Source: Microbotryum silenes-acaulis (taxonomy: Eukaryota; Basidiomycota; Microbotryomycetes; Microbotryales; Microbotryaceae). From it: DNA of 64,000 bases. Positions 11,448-20,969 of the stretch are shown here, piece after piece. The notes beneath the pieces are model-generated. The model had not been told where the DNA came from, made no database searches, and saw only the letters and a list, made by a program, of their open reading frames with translations. The DNA lies in the NCBI GenBank assembly GCA_003665825.1, contig QPFY01000021.1, forward strand, positions 62,001 to 126,000, in the 5' to 3' direction. How positions within the stretch are numbered: position 1 is the first letter of the stretch; each line of letters starts with the position of its first letter. The position numbers were made by a program, and so were the translations under genes.

Positions 11448-11746
11448 GTATCGCAGAAAAGATGCGAGCGCGGAAGTAAAGCCTTCCGATAGGTGAGGGT
11501 GCACGACGCCGAGAAGTCAGGACCACAATGTAGAGCAAGTGATAATAAGTATTCCAGTAACTAAACTTCCGATAGGTGAGGGTGCACGACGCCGAGAAGT
11601 CAGGACCACAATGTAGAGCAAGTGATGAGAAAGCTATCAAGAGTAAACAGCCGCGCGGGAAGAAAGCCCCGCGCGCTCCCTAACTTAAACAGATCAAACT
11701 CCAATACCAAAGTGACTAATGACTAAACGCACGCGCATCCGCGCAG
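11448..11746 (+). other. 299-nt intron-like insertion in Gypsy pol
   Basis: It begins GTATCG directly after a complete codon and ends GCGCAG directly before one (phase 0). A branch-site-like TGACTAATGACTAAAC lies at 11713-11728, about 20 nt before the AG. Removing it joins the protease frame to the RT frame through a typical Gypsy linker. Inside are two copies of a 61-bp sequence (11483-11543 and 11566-11626), each with a further GTGAGG donor-like site that lies after the in-frame stop at 11490. Splicing is inferred, not shown. Confidence 0.6.
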
Positions 11747-13381
11747 ATACCACAGGCACAGACACATATCAAACGACACAAAGTCGCTGACGCGATGATG
11801 GACAAGTGGGTGACTTTGAAAGATCAGCATGTTGAAGCCGGTCTCTGGATCCCCGCTTCGACGAAGAATGCCGACCCGATGATGCCTATACTCAAGAAAG
11901 ATGGGAAGGCACGACCGGTGGTGGATCTTCGTGCTCGCAATGCGAACACGGTGAAAGTGTCTATCCCGACGGTCGATGCGGATTACATTCGTAGTCGCAT
12001 CGCGACGAACAAGTACCACGTCGAACTCGACTTGAAAGGAGCTTTTCAACAGCTTCGTATCAAGCCGTCAGACGTTTGGAAGACCGCATTCACGTCAATC
12101 CACGGCGTGTACACGACACCCGTTGCCCAACAGGGTGACACGAACTCCCCCGCCACACTGGCGCGGATGATCTCCTATGTCTACCAAGGCCTTCTGGGCA
12201 AGCAAATGGAGGCATACGCCGAGAACATCTTTGTCGTCGGTAACACATGGAAGGAGATTCGAGACCACACGATCAGCGTACTCGTACAATCTCAAGTGCA
12301 TGAGCTTTGCTTCAGCACCTCGAGCCTGAAAGTATGCCCCAAGTGGGTTGAAGTCTTGGGAATGGATTGTCAATTCGGTACAATTCGGATGTCCCAGGCT
12401 CACAAAGATGCGATCCTGACAATCGCGAAACCAACGACGAAAGTGCAACTTCAACGCTTCCTTGGGAGTGTTGAGTGGTCGAGTCGCTACTTCCCACATC
12501 TCGCCGAGATAGTTGCACCCCTGACCAACTTAGTTGGAGACGCACCGTGGACCTGGTCCGTGGCGCAAGACATCGCTTTCGAGGAAACGAAGAAGGCGAT
12601 CGATGATGCCCGACAGCTGACGGTTATTCGTCAAGAAGAACTCGCACCGAGGGACACGGACCCGATTCATCGGTCTGCGCCACCTACGGAGCCGGTGACG
12701 AACCATTCCCTGGGCAAATACATTTTCTTACAATGCGACGCGTCGTCAGTCGGCACGTCTGCTTGTGTGACTTACGGTGAAAACTGGTGCAACGCTCTCC
12801 CGGTTTACCATCACTCAAGAAAACTGACAAACACGCAGTTGAGCTATCCAACGCACGAGATTGAACTCCTTGCGATCTTCGAAGGCTTTCAGAAGTTTCA
12901 CAATATCCTTCTGGGCCGCAAGGTGACAGTGATAACCGACAATGAATCTTTAGCATCGTTTTTGACGGCGCGACAGATGAACGAGCGCCAAGCGCGGGTC
13001 TACAACTTCATATCCCAGTTCGATTTTGTCATCAGACATATCGAAGGCGATTGGAACAAAACACCAGACATGTTGTCACGCCAGTACGAGGATGACAACA
13101 TCTGCGACTCGTATGAGGACCCAAACCTTGACGATCTCGACACGGAACATGATCGTGACGATTATTTGCTACTAGGACCAAGGCTGCAGTCTCTGCAGAC
13201 CGAAACACTCCGACGCAGTAGTCGTCTCGCTCAGCCGAGACAAACCGAACAAACCAAGACTCCAGCGGTGGAGACAACACCGAAGGCGAAGGTGGCGAAG
13301 CCTAAGCCGAAGAAACTGTCGCGCAAGGAAAAAGCGATTGCTGCGCGACTCGAGGAGGAAGGTGGAATCCCCACCGAGTAA
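11747..13381 (+). pseudogene. Gypsy reverse transcriptase and RNase H (YxDD lost)
   Basis: The RT palm is recognisable by ARPVVDLRARN and by motif A, VELDLKGAFQQLRI, with its Asp. The motif C box, normally Y-x-D-D, reads YAEN at 12215-12226, which removes both catalytic aspartates. RNase H follows, with its D, E, D residues in place: LQCDAS (about 12730), HEIELLAI (about 12855) and ITDNES (about 12935). The reading frame closes with a single TAA at 13379; the same frame continues as integrase. Either the RT is dead or a very unusual active site is used; inactivation is the simpler reading. Confidence 0.9.
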
Positions 13382-14517
13382 GCTCTGAATCTTGACCCTC
13401 AGCACCGAGACAGGACGTGGCAAGCAGCCACGGATTACCTGAACGATCCTTTCTTCAAGAAGATCGTGACCACCGTTGATGATTTCAACCGATACACCCT
13501 TAGCGCTGATGGCGCTCTGTGGCAGAATGACGAAATCTACGGCGACCGACTGTGCATCGCAGCCGGCACCGTGGACGGACGAAAAGTCCGAGAACTCGTG
13601 TTGGAACACGTACACGAGATGACAGTACATACTGGCAGCCGAAAGATGCTGGCTCACGCAGCACATCACTACTGGTGGCCTACTATGAGTGCGGATATCG
13701 ATGATTATTGCAAGACCTGCGAAGCATGCCAAGTCTCCAAGACCGGTACGCAAATGCGCAGCGGCAAATTGCACTCGATGCCGATACCGGCAGGTCCGCT
13801 ACAGACGATCGCAGTGGACTTTCAAGGCCCACTTGTGACAACTCAATGGAACGGAAAGGAGGTTGATTTCCTTTGTAACTGGATTGACACCTTCACCGGA
13901 GAAGTCATATCCGTGCCCTGCGAGCAGACGATTACCGCCAAGGGATGCGCAGAGTTGTTTTTCCAATCTGTGTTCCCTCATTGGGGCATCCCACTTCAGA
14001 TTGTGTCTGACCGAGATCCAAGATGGACTTCAGATCTCTGGAGATCCATGTTTGAAGGCCTAGGCACTACGCTACTCCTGAGCACGAGCTTTCATCCTCA
14101 AACGAACGGGCGCATAGAACGGATGCACCGAGATCTCGACGCGATGATGAGGCAGATCGTGAACGAAAAGCAGACGAACTGGCCTGACCAACTACCATTT
14201 GTAGTACACGGCATCAACTCGACGAAAAGCTCCTCGACTGGGTATTCGCCCTACGAGCTAGCTCGAGTTGTCGCACCGAAAAAGGTACCCGGCTGGGCAC
14301 GGCCTCCTGACGGCACTGCCGCCGGCGAATTGATTGACCGAGCGATGCAACGACGATCACGCGCTAGAGACAATGTCTTGAAAGCACGTGGTGACCAGGC
14401 AGTCATCGCCAACCGAAAGCGGAAACCTGACGCACAGCCTCAGACCGCGATAGGAGAATTATTTTTAGTGCGCACAGCGAACTTCGCTTGTGCACCTGAC
14501 CGATCACGCAAATGGAC
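13382..14517 (+). pseudogene. Gypsy integrase core
   Basis: Same frame as the RT, separated only by the TAA at 13379. It contains the zinc-binding HHCC region (VHEMTVHTGS, then CKTCEACQ at about 13710-13735). The DDE catalytic core has Asp in AVDFQGP, Asp in VSDRDP and Glu in NGRIERMH (about 14105-14130). A 7-C run at 14517-14523 marks a one-base loss: reading moves from this frame to the frame of the downstream tail. The core residues appear intact. Confidence 0.88.
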
Positions 14518-15741
14518 CCCCCCTTGGCCCCTTGGGCTGGCCCATTTAAATGTGTGGCGTTCACTCCGGCCACATCGACGTATACGTTGGAGCTCTCTCC
14601 ACGTTACACCCAACGACGACTCCACCCCCGATTCCACGCAAGCCAGGTGAAGAAGTGGGTCGCCACTGACGAAGACCGGTTCCCCAACCGCCTCTTTAAC
14701 CCGAAACCATTGTTCCCCATCAACGGCGTGACAATGACGGACAACGTTCAAAGGAATCAACCAATGGAAGATGATGCCCGTGAAGAAATCGACTACGGCG
14801 ACCTCATCGGGGAAGAGCCGACACCTCAATCAACGGAAGTAGTCCAGACGGCGACAGCAGAGCCGGATGCAAACACAGCCACCGACGTCACGGTGGCAGA
14901 CACGCAGGCGACCGAAATGAACGACACCCCACGAAACCCCACACCTGAACTCGGACAAGTTGGCCATAACGATGCTACCCGTGAACAGCACGACCATGTA
15001 GATGGACCGAACGCCAACATATGGGACCAGCTTCGAGCTTATCACGACCGTGAGGCCCCGACCGAATCGGGCAAAGGAGAACGCGTTCCGGCTCCACGAA
15101 TCAAGTTCGTCGAAAACATTTCGCGCAGTGGCATCGGCCTCCGATACCATGTCAAGTTTTCGAACGACAAGAAAGAAAAAATCAAAACTTTGTCCACCAC
15201 CAACAAGCTAGTCCGCGACTTGTGGGATGCCTATCATGATGGATGGGACACACCACTCGATCGCTGGTTAGACATGCATTTGGCGTACAACAAATACACG
15301 CTATCGCAAGCTATCGTGAGGAAGGAAGAAAACGTGGCCACCACGAATCAAATGACGAACACGACTGACACGAGCTGCCTCAATGCCTCACGGAACAGAA
15401 ACGCAAAGCCTACGACGAGATCGAGTCGGGACACCTCAACCGACGGCAACTCCGCGACCAAGAACGTCTTGGAAGACAGCAGCGCTTACGTCACGAACAC
15501 AGCATGCTTGGCAGCACCGAACAGATACAACGAATCGAGTCCCTTGTCAGGCTCGAAGAACTCCGAACGAGAGCAGCTACTGTGCGACTCGCGACCTCGA
15601 AGATCGAAGCCGAACGCGACGAGGTCCTCCGCGAGTCGAGAGACAGGAGACGACCTTACTAGACGAAGATCCAATGAAATTGGATTTGGGAAGGAGGATG
15701 TGAGGCCCGAGCGGCCTCGCACGCACATAACCAACGACTGA
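14512..15741 (+). pseudogene. Gypsy integrase C-terminal tail
   Basis: An open frame of about 409 codons continues the integrase after the frameshift. It starts with the GPFKC and LHPRFHASQVKKW blocks typical of the integrase C-terminal SH3-like part, then has a long Thr/Asp/Glu-rich linker. A basic/aromatic region (about 15085-15290, with RYHVKFS and DTPLDRWLD) sits where many fungal Gypsy elements have a chromodomain, but it lacks the usual chromodomain core. It overlaps the 3' LTR at its end. Confidence 0.75.
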
Positions 15742-15954
15742 ATCTGGCCGAAACCCGGCTAACCGAATATTGGACCATTATGAGCCGGTTTCCCCCTTTT
15801 GTGTAGTTCAGGCTCGGTCCTCTCTCTCTCTTAGAAGAACACATTGATTCGAAACCGATCTGAAACAACGAACACAGTCAACAATACCATTTCGAATACG
15901 ACAAATCGATCGGCCCAGTACTCGCGATCCTTCTGTAAGGCCACCGGCCTTACA
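15699..15954 (+). repeat. 3' LTR of the Gypsy element
   Basis: 256 bp, starting TGTGAGGCCCGAG and ending CACCGGCCTTACA, preceded by a purine-rich tract. Relative to the 5' LTR it has a longer CT microsatellite (by 2 bp) and a few substitutions. Confidence 0.93.
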
Positions 15955-16049
15955 CTCCCCGAGTCCCCGCGCCAAAGCGCACCTGAGCGCACTACATAGC
16001 AAAAAAAACAAAACCTGAAATGGGACGATCCCGGGATGATCCCGGGATC

Positions 16050-16185
16050 GGGTCTCCGATTTGAAATCGGTGGAGCGATTTGAAACGCATTTGAGATCGG
16101 TGGATCGATTTGAAATGCATTTGAAGTCGGTGGAACGATTTGAAACGCATTTGAAGTCGTGGAACGATTTGAAACGCATCTCGAA
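16050..16185 (-). repeat. Subterminal 30-bp tandem array, left arm
   Basis: About four to five units of 30 bp, each containing two GATTTGAAA-type half-sites (for example CGATTTGAAACGCATTTGA). It is the inverted, shorter counterpart of the right-arm array. Units diverge more than on the right. Confidence 0.85.
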
Positions 16186-16447
16186 TTGATCCCAAATGTG
16201 TTTCAAATCCTCGCGGGATCGATCCATGCCTAACTGTTCATAGGGGCATAGAACTCGTGTGAGAGGGTCGATTGCGCAAGGTAGAGTGGACCATTATGTT
16301 GCTATTGCTCGAAATTTCGAATATACTACTCAAACAGTACAAGGCCCCAGGTGGATGCGGTGGAGCATCGCACCACCAGGTCCAGCCGGAGAGCGCGAGC
16401 TAGCGCGAGGCCCTCTCTCCCGCCCTGTGCCGCAGTGTGCCGCCGCC

Positions 16448-18222
16448 AGGACCCGGGAAAGCTCAGCCCAATGTGCGTCCCCGAAAATGTACAAATCGGA
16501 CCCTCCGAACCCCAAACTGCGACTCAAAAGTGGTACAAATCGGAAAATTTGGCACTCCAGATCTTGGATGTGCGTCTTGAATGTGGTACAAATCGATGTA
16601 CCCCGACCTCGCACCCCCCTCAGCCCTGGTCGTCCCCTGCTCGGCCGATGGCCGAGCACGTATCAGCGGCGGCGGTCTGGGATCAGTAGGCGCGCGTCGC
16701 GGGCCAACTGGCGGTCCATTAGTCTGAATGAGTTTCTGAACGGAACGAAATTGGACGCGCGAGCCGATTGTAATGCAAAAAAATGCTTCACGCTCACAGA
16801 GCTCACAGATGCACAGACACAGACGCTCACCAAATCAAGGGCGCTGAAGTGAAACATATGCCAATAGACGCCCCTGACAGCCTCTGACCACCCTCACCTT
16901 GTGCCACGTCGCGAGCATCCTTCTGCGCACTTCCCTGCGTGCCCTTGCTGAGGGTTAAGAGGACAGCATGTCATCTACAGCCGCCCCTCCAGATACACGA
17001 ATTTTAAGTGCTCTTAGACGACGTGCTCGAGAGTCCAGATGAGCAATTCGCCGCTATCATGATGTCTCCTGACTCCTGTTGCCGAGCTCACTGTCGGCGA
17101 GCTTCTCGCGTTCAAATTTACCCGGCCTGACCTGACCGCAACGCTCGCCGTATCCGAATTCGAGCCAACATTCCATCAGCATCAGATTCGCCCCAATAGC
17201 ACCACCCGCGCATTATTCAACAAGACTCACGATCTTCGAGAATTGTACGCCACCGGCTATCGATCCATCGAGGTTCGATCCCCTTGCACGTCGATAGTGG
17301 AACACATGCCAATCGGTTCCGAAGCATTCTGGAAACATCTAGACTCTGTCGAGCAGCTGACGTCAACCATCTCGGATACGTTGATTGGCTAAGCAATGTT
17401 GAGGTCAATGACAAACGCGACGCCGCGTACATCAAGCTGGCAAGCGCCTTGCTTGTTGCCTTTCGAACCCCTTTACTGCAATTGAGAAAACTTGTTCATC
17501 ACGTCGGCCTCTGTATGCACCACAGTGCGCTATATTTACACAAATCCGTCACCAGCAATGCGTCCCTGCAGTGTTGAGAGCACCGAATCCCTCGGACTCG
17601 TCTCCAACATCGTGATTCAGGAGCTCTTTCCTACGCAAGCCCGTTCCGGAGTCTTCACCAATCGTAACAGCCGCGGCCAAGCTCGAATCTTCTTTTTGAA
17701 TGGTCACCGGGTCGTCAGCTGCCTTGACACCTACAACTCGAGCATGCAGACCGTTGAGCCCCCAGCTGGTTTTGGCTTCGACGGCAACACTTGGCGAGTC
17801 CTGGACCCACAGGCGCAAGAGCGATATTGCCAGCTGCAAAGCTTCAAAGGGGTCCTTGCAGCGTCCTTGGCCCCGATTCGGAAGGGACTTGTGCATGCTG
17901 GCGAGTAGAGGGGCAATGCAGACGGAGGGAGCGGAGCCGATAAGCGGTCGGGACCTTCGCAGGGTCCAAGCGGCCGGCTGTCAAAGCGGACGCGACGTTA
18001 GTACCGGGTCGCGTCGTCGGAACGATTTTTCGTATTTCTGGCTGTTGGAGAGCGATTTTTGGGCGATTTCACGACGTTGAACTTTTAGATTTTTGGAACG
18101 CTTCCAATGTACGACCGAAAATACGTACAAATTGACCCCTCAGACACCTCATCCCGATGTACAAATCGGCCAAAAATCGCCGTTTTTCGAGACGCACATT
18201 GGGCTGAGCTTTCCCGGGTCCT
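16448..18222. mobile_element. Terminal-inverted-repeat element B (AGGACC family)
   Basis: 1,775 bp with perfect 32-bp terminal inverted repeats (16448-16479 and 18191-18222) beginning AGGACCCGGGAAAGCTCAGC. It is flanked by an identical octamer CCGCCGCC on both sides (16440-16447, 18223-18230). Because that octamer is a trinucleotide repeat, the target duplication could be 8 or 5 bp. Just inside both ends lie several copies of TGTACAAATCGG, probable transposase-binding motifs. The interior has only broken coding stretches. It is nested in the CACTA-like element. Confidence 0.82.
17100..17908 (+). pseudogene. Degraded ORF inside element B, unrecognised
   Basis: Open stretches in different frames look coding: 17110-17390, 17284-17577 and 17492-17908, the last with SNIVIQELFPTQARSG and FGFDGNTWRVLDPQ. 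They are interrupted by stops with no clear introns. Position inside the terminal repeats suggests a decayed transposase or cargo gene. No family was recognised. Confidence 0.3.
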
Positions 18223-18589
18223 CCGCCGCCTGCCGCTGCTAGCGTTCGGCCTCGGCAGGCCTCGGCTAGCGTCTCGTGCTGTCTTTTGCAGTCTCTTGCG
18301 CTTGTCCGCTTGTCCGCTTGCCCGGCCCTCCCTCGCTTTCACTATCGCCCGGTCACCCATCATTACACCTATTCGCTTTCGGCAACCGATATTGTTCTTT
18401 CTTGTCGCGCCATTCTCGATCACTCACCGTTTGTTGTCTCCATAGGGTAGGCCGCGCGACCTGCCACCACGCTTTTGCGCCAGACGTCGCCTTCCCATAG
18501 GTTCGCCCGCACTTCTGCAAAGTCGCCGAGGCCGCTCTCGAGTAGTGCGGGTTTTCCCAGAATTCGAAGCTCGATTTGTTCCGTCAAAC
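18223..18589. other. Interior of the CACTA-like element, no gene
   Basis: GC-rich, CT-biased sequence with no convincing coding stretch on either strand. Confidence 0.45.
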
Positions 18590-19424
18590 TTAAGGTGTAG
18601 CCGATGTGGTGGTGCGATTCGCCTTCGAACCGGTCGTGGCAATCGTCGTCTTGGACGCTTTTGGCGGGACGACGTGGCGCCGTTTGACGCACATGCGCAA
18701 ATGCGCCTTGACTAGCGTTTCCAGCGTGGAAAGCGACCTCGGTAGCTCGGTGGCATCAAAGCATTCATTCTGTAGCGCCTCAATCAACGCGCAGCAGGCT
18801 TCCTGCGAAACCCTGTATTCCAGGCTCCACGCGTAGATGGCCACTTCAGCGAAGGCTGGTGCGGGCAGCCTCGACTCGTCACTCGCAGCCCCGCCCTGAT
18901 CGTGATCGGTCTCTTTGTCGTTCTCTTCGCTCTCTCTGTCCTTTTGACTGGTGCTGTCATGGCCGTCGTCGTCCTCGCGGCCGTCATCGTCCTCGCCACC
19001 GTCCTCATCACCCATCATCGTTGTCCTCGTCGCCCTCTCGATGCTCCTCATCATCGCCGTCGTCATCGACGTCCATCTTGCCGTCATCGTCGCTGGACGC
19101 GGACTATTGAAGGTGCCAAAAGTCACGTGCTGGTCAGCGAGGGCACGGGGGACCGTGATGATTTCGCCTCGATAACCTTGCCTCGTCAACCTCCATGACT
19201 TGCATGTGGTTCTGCCAGTCTCTTCGTGCCGCCTTGATCGCCTCCTCTATCGTCATGCTTTTACCGACGCGGGACTTTGAGGTTGATCGCCCCACATCGG
19301 GGTGGGGCAAGGTCAACTGATTGGCTGGACTGGGTGCGGGGGAGGTCGAGGTTTGGTCACTCCCAACTGAGGTCGGTTCTTTGGCACTCGACTGGACTAT
19401 GGACGTGGGAGGAGGAGGTGACAT
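18590..19424 (-). pseudogene. Possible N-terminal part of a Tnp2-like transposase
   Basis: Two overlapping minus-strand frames. The upstream one starts with ATG at 19424 (SPPPPTSIVQ, then MTIEEAIKAARRDWQ). The downstream one has an Asp/Glu-rich acidic stretch, then an ordered part with FAEVAIYAWSLEYRVSQEA and TELPRSLSTLETL. That pattern resembles the region ahead of the catalytic domain in CACTA Tnp2 proteins, but the match is weak. A frameshift or unrecognised intron separates the two parts. No DDE core is present. Confidence 0.33.
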
Positions 19425-19901
19425 ACCTTCTGTGGGGAAGCGGGGTGACGACAGCCCGTGAACGTCCTATTTCCGAGCCGTCGAATGCAGGCGCTGGAGA
19501 CGACAAGAGGTGGGGTAACACCATCGTGTAAGTGCTCGAGCATGTTGCAGCGCCAGGAGATATGTAAGACTCGAACTGACTGGTCCTAATGTTTAATGCT
19601 CGCTGGTAGGTAACTGTCGTTGAGGTCGCACAAGGGAGCGTCGGGACGTCGGACAAAGCGCGGTCGGCCGTCCGCGGCCGATCCGGCCGATCGCGCGCTG
19701 CAGTGGACGCCGGTGCGACTAAGTTCAAATCTCAGATCTCAGTCGCGTTTTCGCCTTTCGCTCCTTGGCTTGCTACAACCCTGGTCGGCCCTTCGTTGTG
19801 TCACCCGTTGTCCAGGCTCGGGGTGGGGTAGCGCGCATTAACCAAGCTCGTTTCATTGCTCCCGATCGCTGCCCACATCACACTGAAGAGCAGATTGCAG
19901 G
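19425..19901. other. Interior of the CACTA-like element, right side
   Basis: About 480 bp upstream of the leftward Tnp2-like ORF; it may contain its promoter. No other feature seen. Confidence 0.4.
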
Positions 19902-20129
19902 CCTGGTGGTGCGATGCTCCACCGCATCCGCATGGGGCCTTGTACCGTTTCAGTAGTATATTGGCACAAGCTTTGAGTAATAATAACATAATGGTCCACT
20001 CTACCTTGCGCAATCGGCCCTCTCACACGAGTTCTATGCCCCTATTAATCGTTGGGCATGGATCGATCCCGCGAGGATTTGAAACGCATTTGGGATCGAT
20101 TCGAGATGCATTTCAAATCGGTGCGCGCG

Positions 20130-20355
20130 ATCCCAAATGCATTTCAAATCGGTGCGCCGATTTCAAAAGCATTTCAAATCAATCCACCGATTTCAAGTGC
20201 GTTTCAAATCGCTCCACCGATTTCAAATGCGTTTCAAATCGCTCCACCGATTTCAAATGCGTTTCAAATCGCTCCACCGATTTCAAATGCGTTTCAAATC
20301 GCTCCACCGATTTCAAATGCGTTTCAAATCGCTCCACCGATTTCAAATCGGAGGC
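20130..20355 (+). repeat. Subterminal 30-bp tandem array, right arm
   Basis: Seven to eight units of exactly 30 bp containing CACCGATTTCAAATGCG and GTTTCAAATCG. Five central units are identical. Because 30 is divisible by three, all frames stay open, which produces spurious ORFs. This is not CRISPR: there are no unique spacers. Confidence 0.9.
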
Positions 20356-20413
20356 CCGATCCCGGGATCATCCCGGGATCGTCCCATTTCAGGTTTTTTT
20401 TTGTGCTATGCAG

Positions 20414-20969
20414 ACGGCGTCGTCAGGGATACCTAGTGGTCGAGTTTCGAGAACGAGGATGAGCCGAGAAAGGGCGGCGAATAGCCGGTTGCCGTTCAGT
20501 ACCACCTCCTTGAGGCCCTCGGTGATGGCATTGGCGCAGGATTGGTCGATGGATGCTTTCACGAAGGGCGAAGATAGGAGAGGTGAGCCGGACGTAGGGG
20601 CTCGAGACGAGGACAAGGGCGAGTGACGAGTTGAGAGATGTTCTAGGGACTTCTCAGAAGAGGCGAGGGCGAGGGACGAAAGCAAGGATGTGACCTTTGA
20701 CGAGATTCGAGTTGCGGAAGGGAAGGAGAGAAAGAAGCTACGGAAATGGGAAAGTAGACCAGAGGAGTCGGGGACGACGTGGCGAGCTTGAGGAGGCGAG
20801 GCACGAGGATCAGGTAATAGTGTTGAGGCTGAGGATCACGTTAAAGAGCTTGGTTGGGGATCACGTAAGAGTCGGGGGCGAGAGGGTTGTGAGTGTGTAG
20901 TTGGAGGAGAAGAAAGCAGTGCAGGTGCCGAAGCGGGGAGAGGAGGGCCGAGGCGCGGGAGGGCCGACG
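20414..20969. other. Unassigned segment left of element C
   Basis: A minus-strand stretch (20389-20685) reads coding-like ([27 protein letters not shown]) but has no recognised family and no start or splice context. Element C was inserted at 20969, so this piece once adjoined the LINE sequence now at 22139. Confidence 0.35.

Larger units (their letters stand above)
6507..15954 (+). mobile_element. Ty3/Gypsy LTR retrotransposon, full length but disabled
   Basis: The 9.45 kb element has two LTRs (254 and 256 bp) that differ by about four substitutions and one 2-bp indel, so it inserted fairly recently. Domain order is Gag zinc knuckle, aspartic protease, reverse transcriptase, RNase H, integrase, as in Ty3/Gypsy. 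A polypurine tract (GGGAAGGAGGA) abuts the 3' LTR. The damage is: a LINE inserted in the start of gag, a 299-nt intron-like insertion between protease and RT, replacement of the RT YxDD box by YAEN, an in-frame TAA between RNase H and integrase, and a one-base loss in a C run in the integrase. Flanking pentamers (AACCC left, CTCCC right) do not match. Confidence 0.92.
15991..20413. mobile_element. CACTA-like element with long satellite-bearing inverted ends
   Basis: Two long inverted arms, 15991-16380 and 19902-20413, are reverse complements of each other apart from repeat copy number. Outer edges read CATAGCAAAAAAAACAAAACC on the left and its near complement on the right. The left edge is preceded by CACTA (15991-15995), but the right edge does not show the mirror TAGTG, and no target duplication was found. 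Each arm has a CCCGGGATGATCCCGGGATC palindrome and an array of about 30-bp units. The interior carries a degraded possible transposase ORF on the minus strand and a nested 1.8 kb element. Subterminal arrays plus a leading CACTA suggest, but do not prove, CACTA/EnSpm. Confidence 0.7.

Noticed and set aside
15991..15995. CACTA pentamer as proof of a CACTA transposon
   Set aside because: Only the left end shows it and no 3-bp target duplication was found, so I keep it as suggestive only.
20130..20355. CRISPR-like array of 30-bp repeats
   Set aside because: Units are directly adjacent with no unique spacers, and the genome is eukaryotic.
20052..20462. Overlapping ORFs in all plus frames, with repeated short peptides
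   Set aside because: They are produced by the 30-bp tandem array, whose unit length is divisible by three; there is no independent coding evidence.
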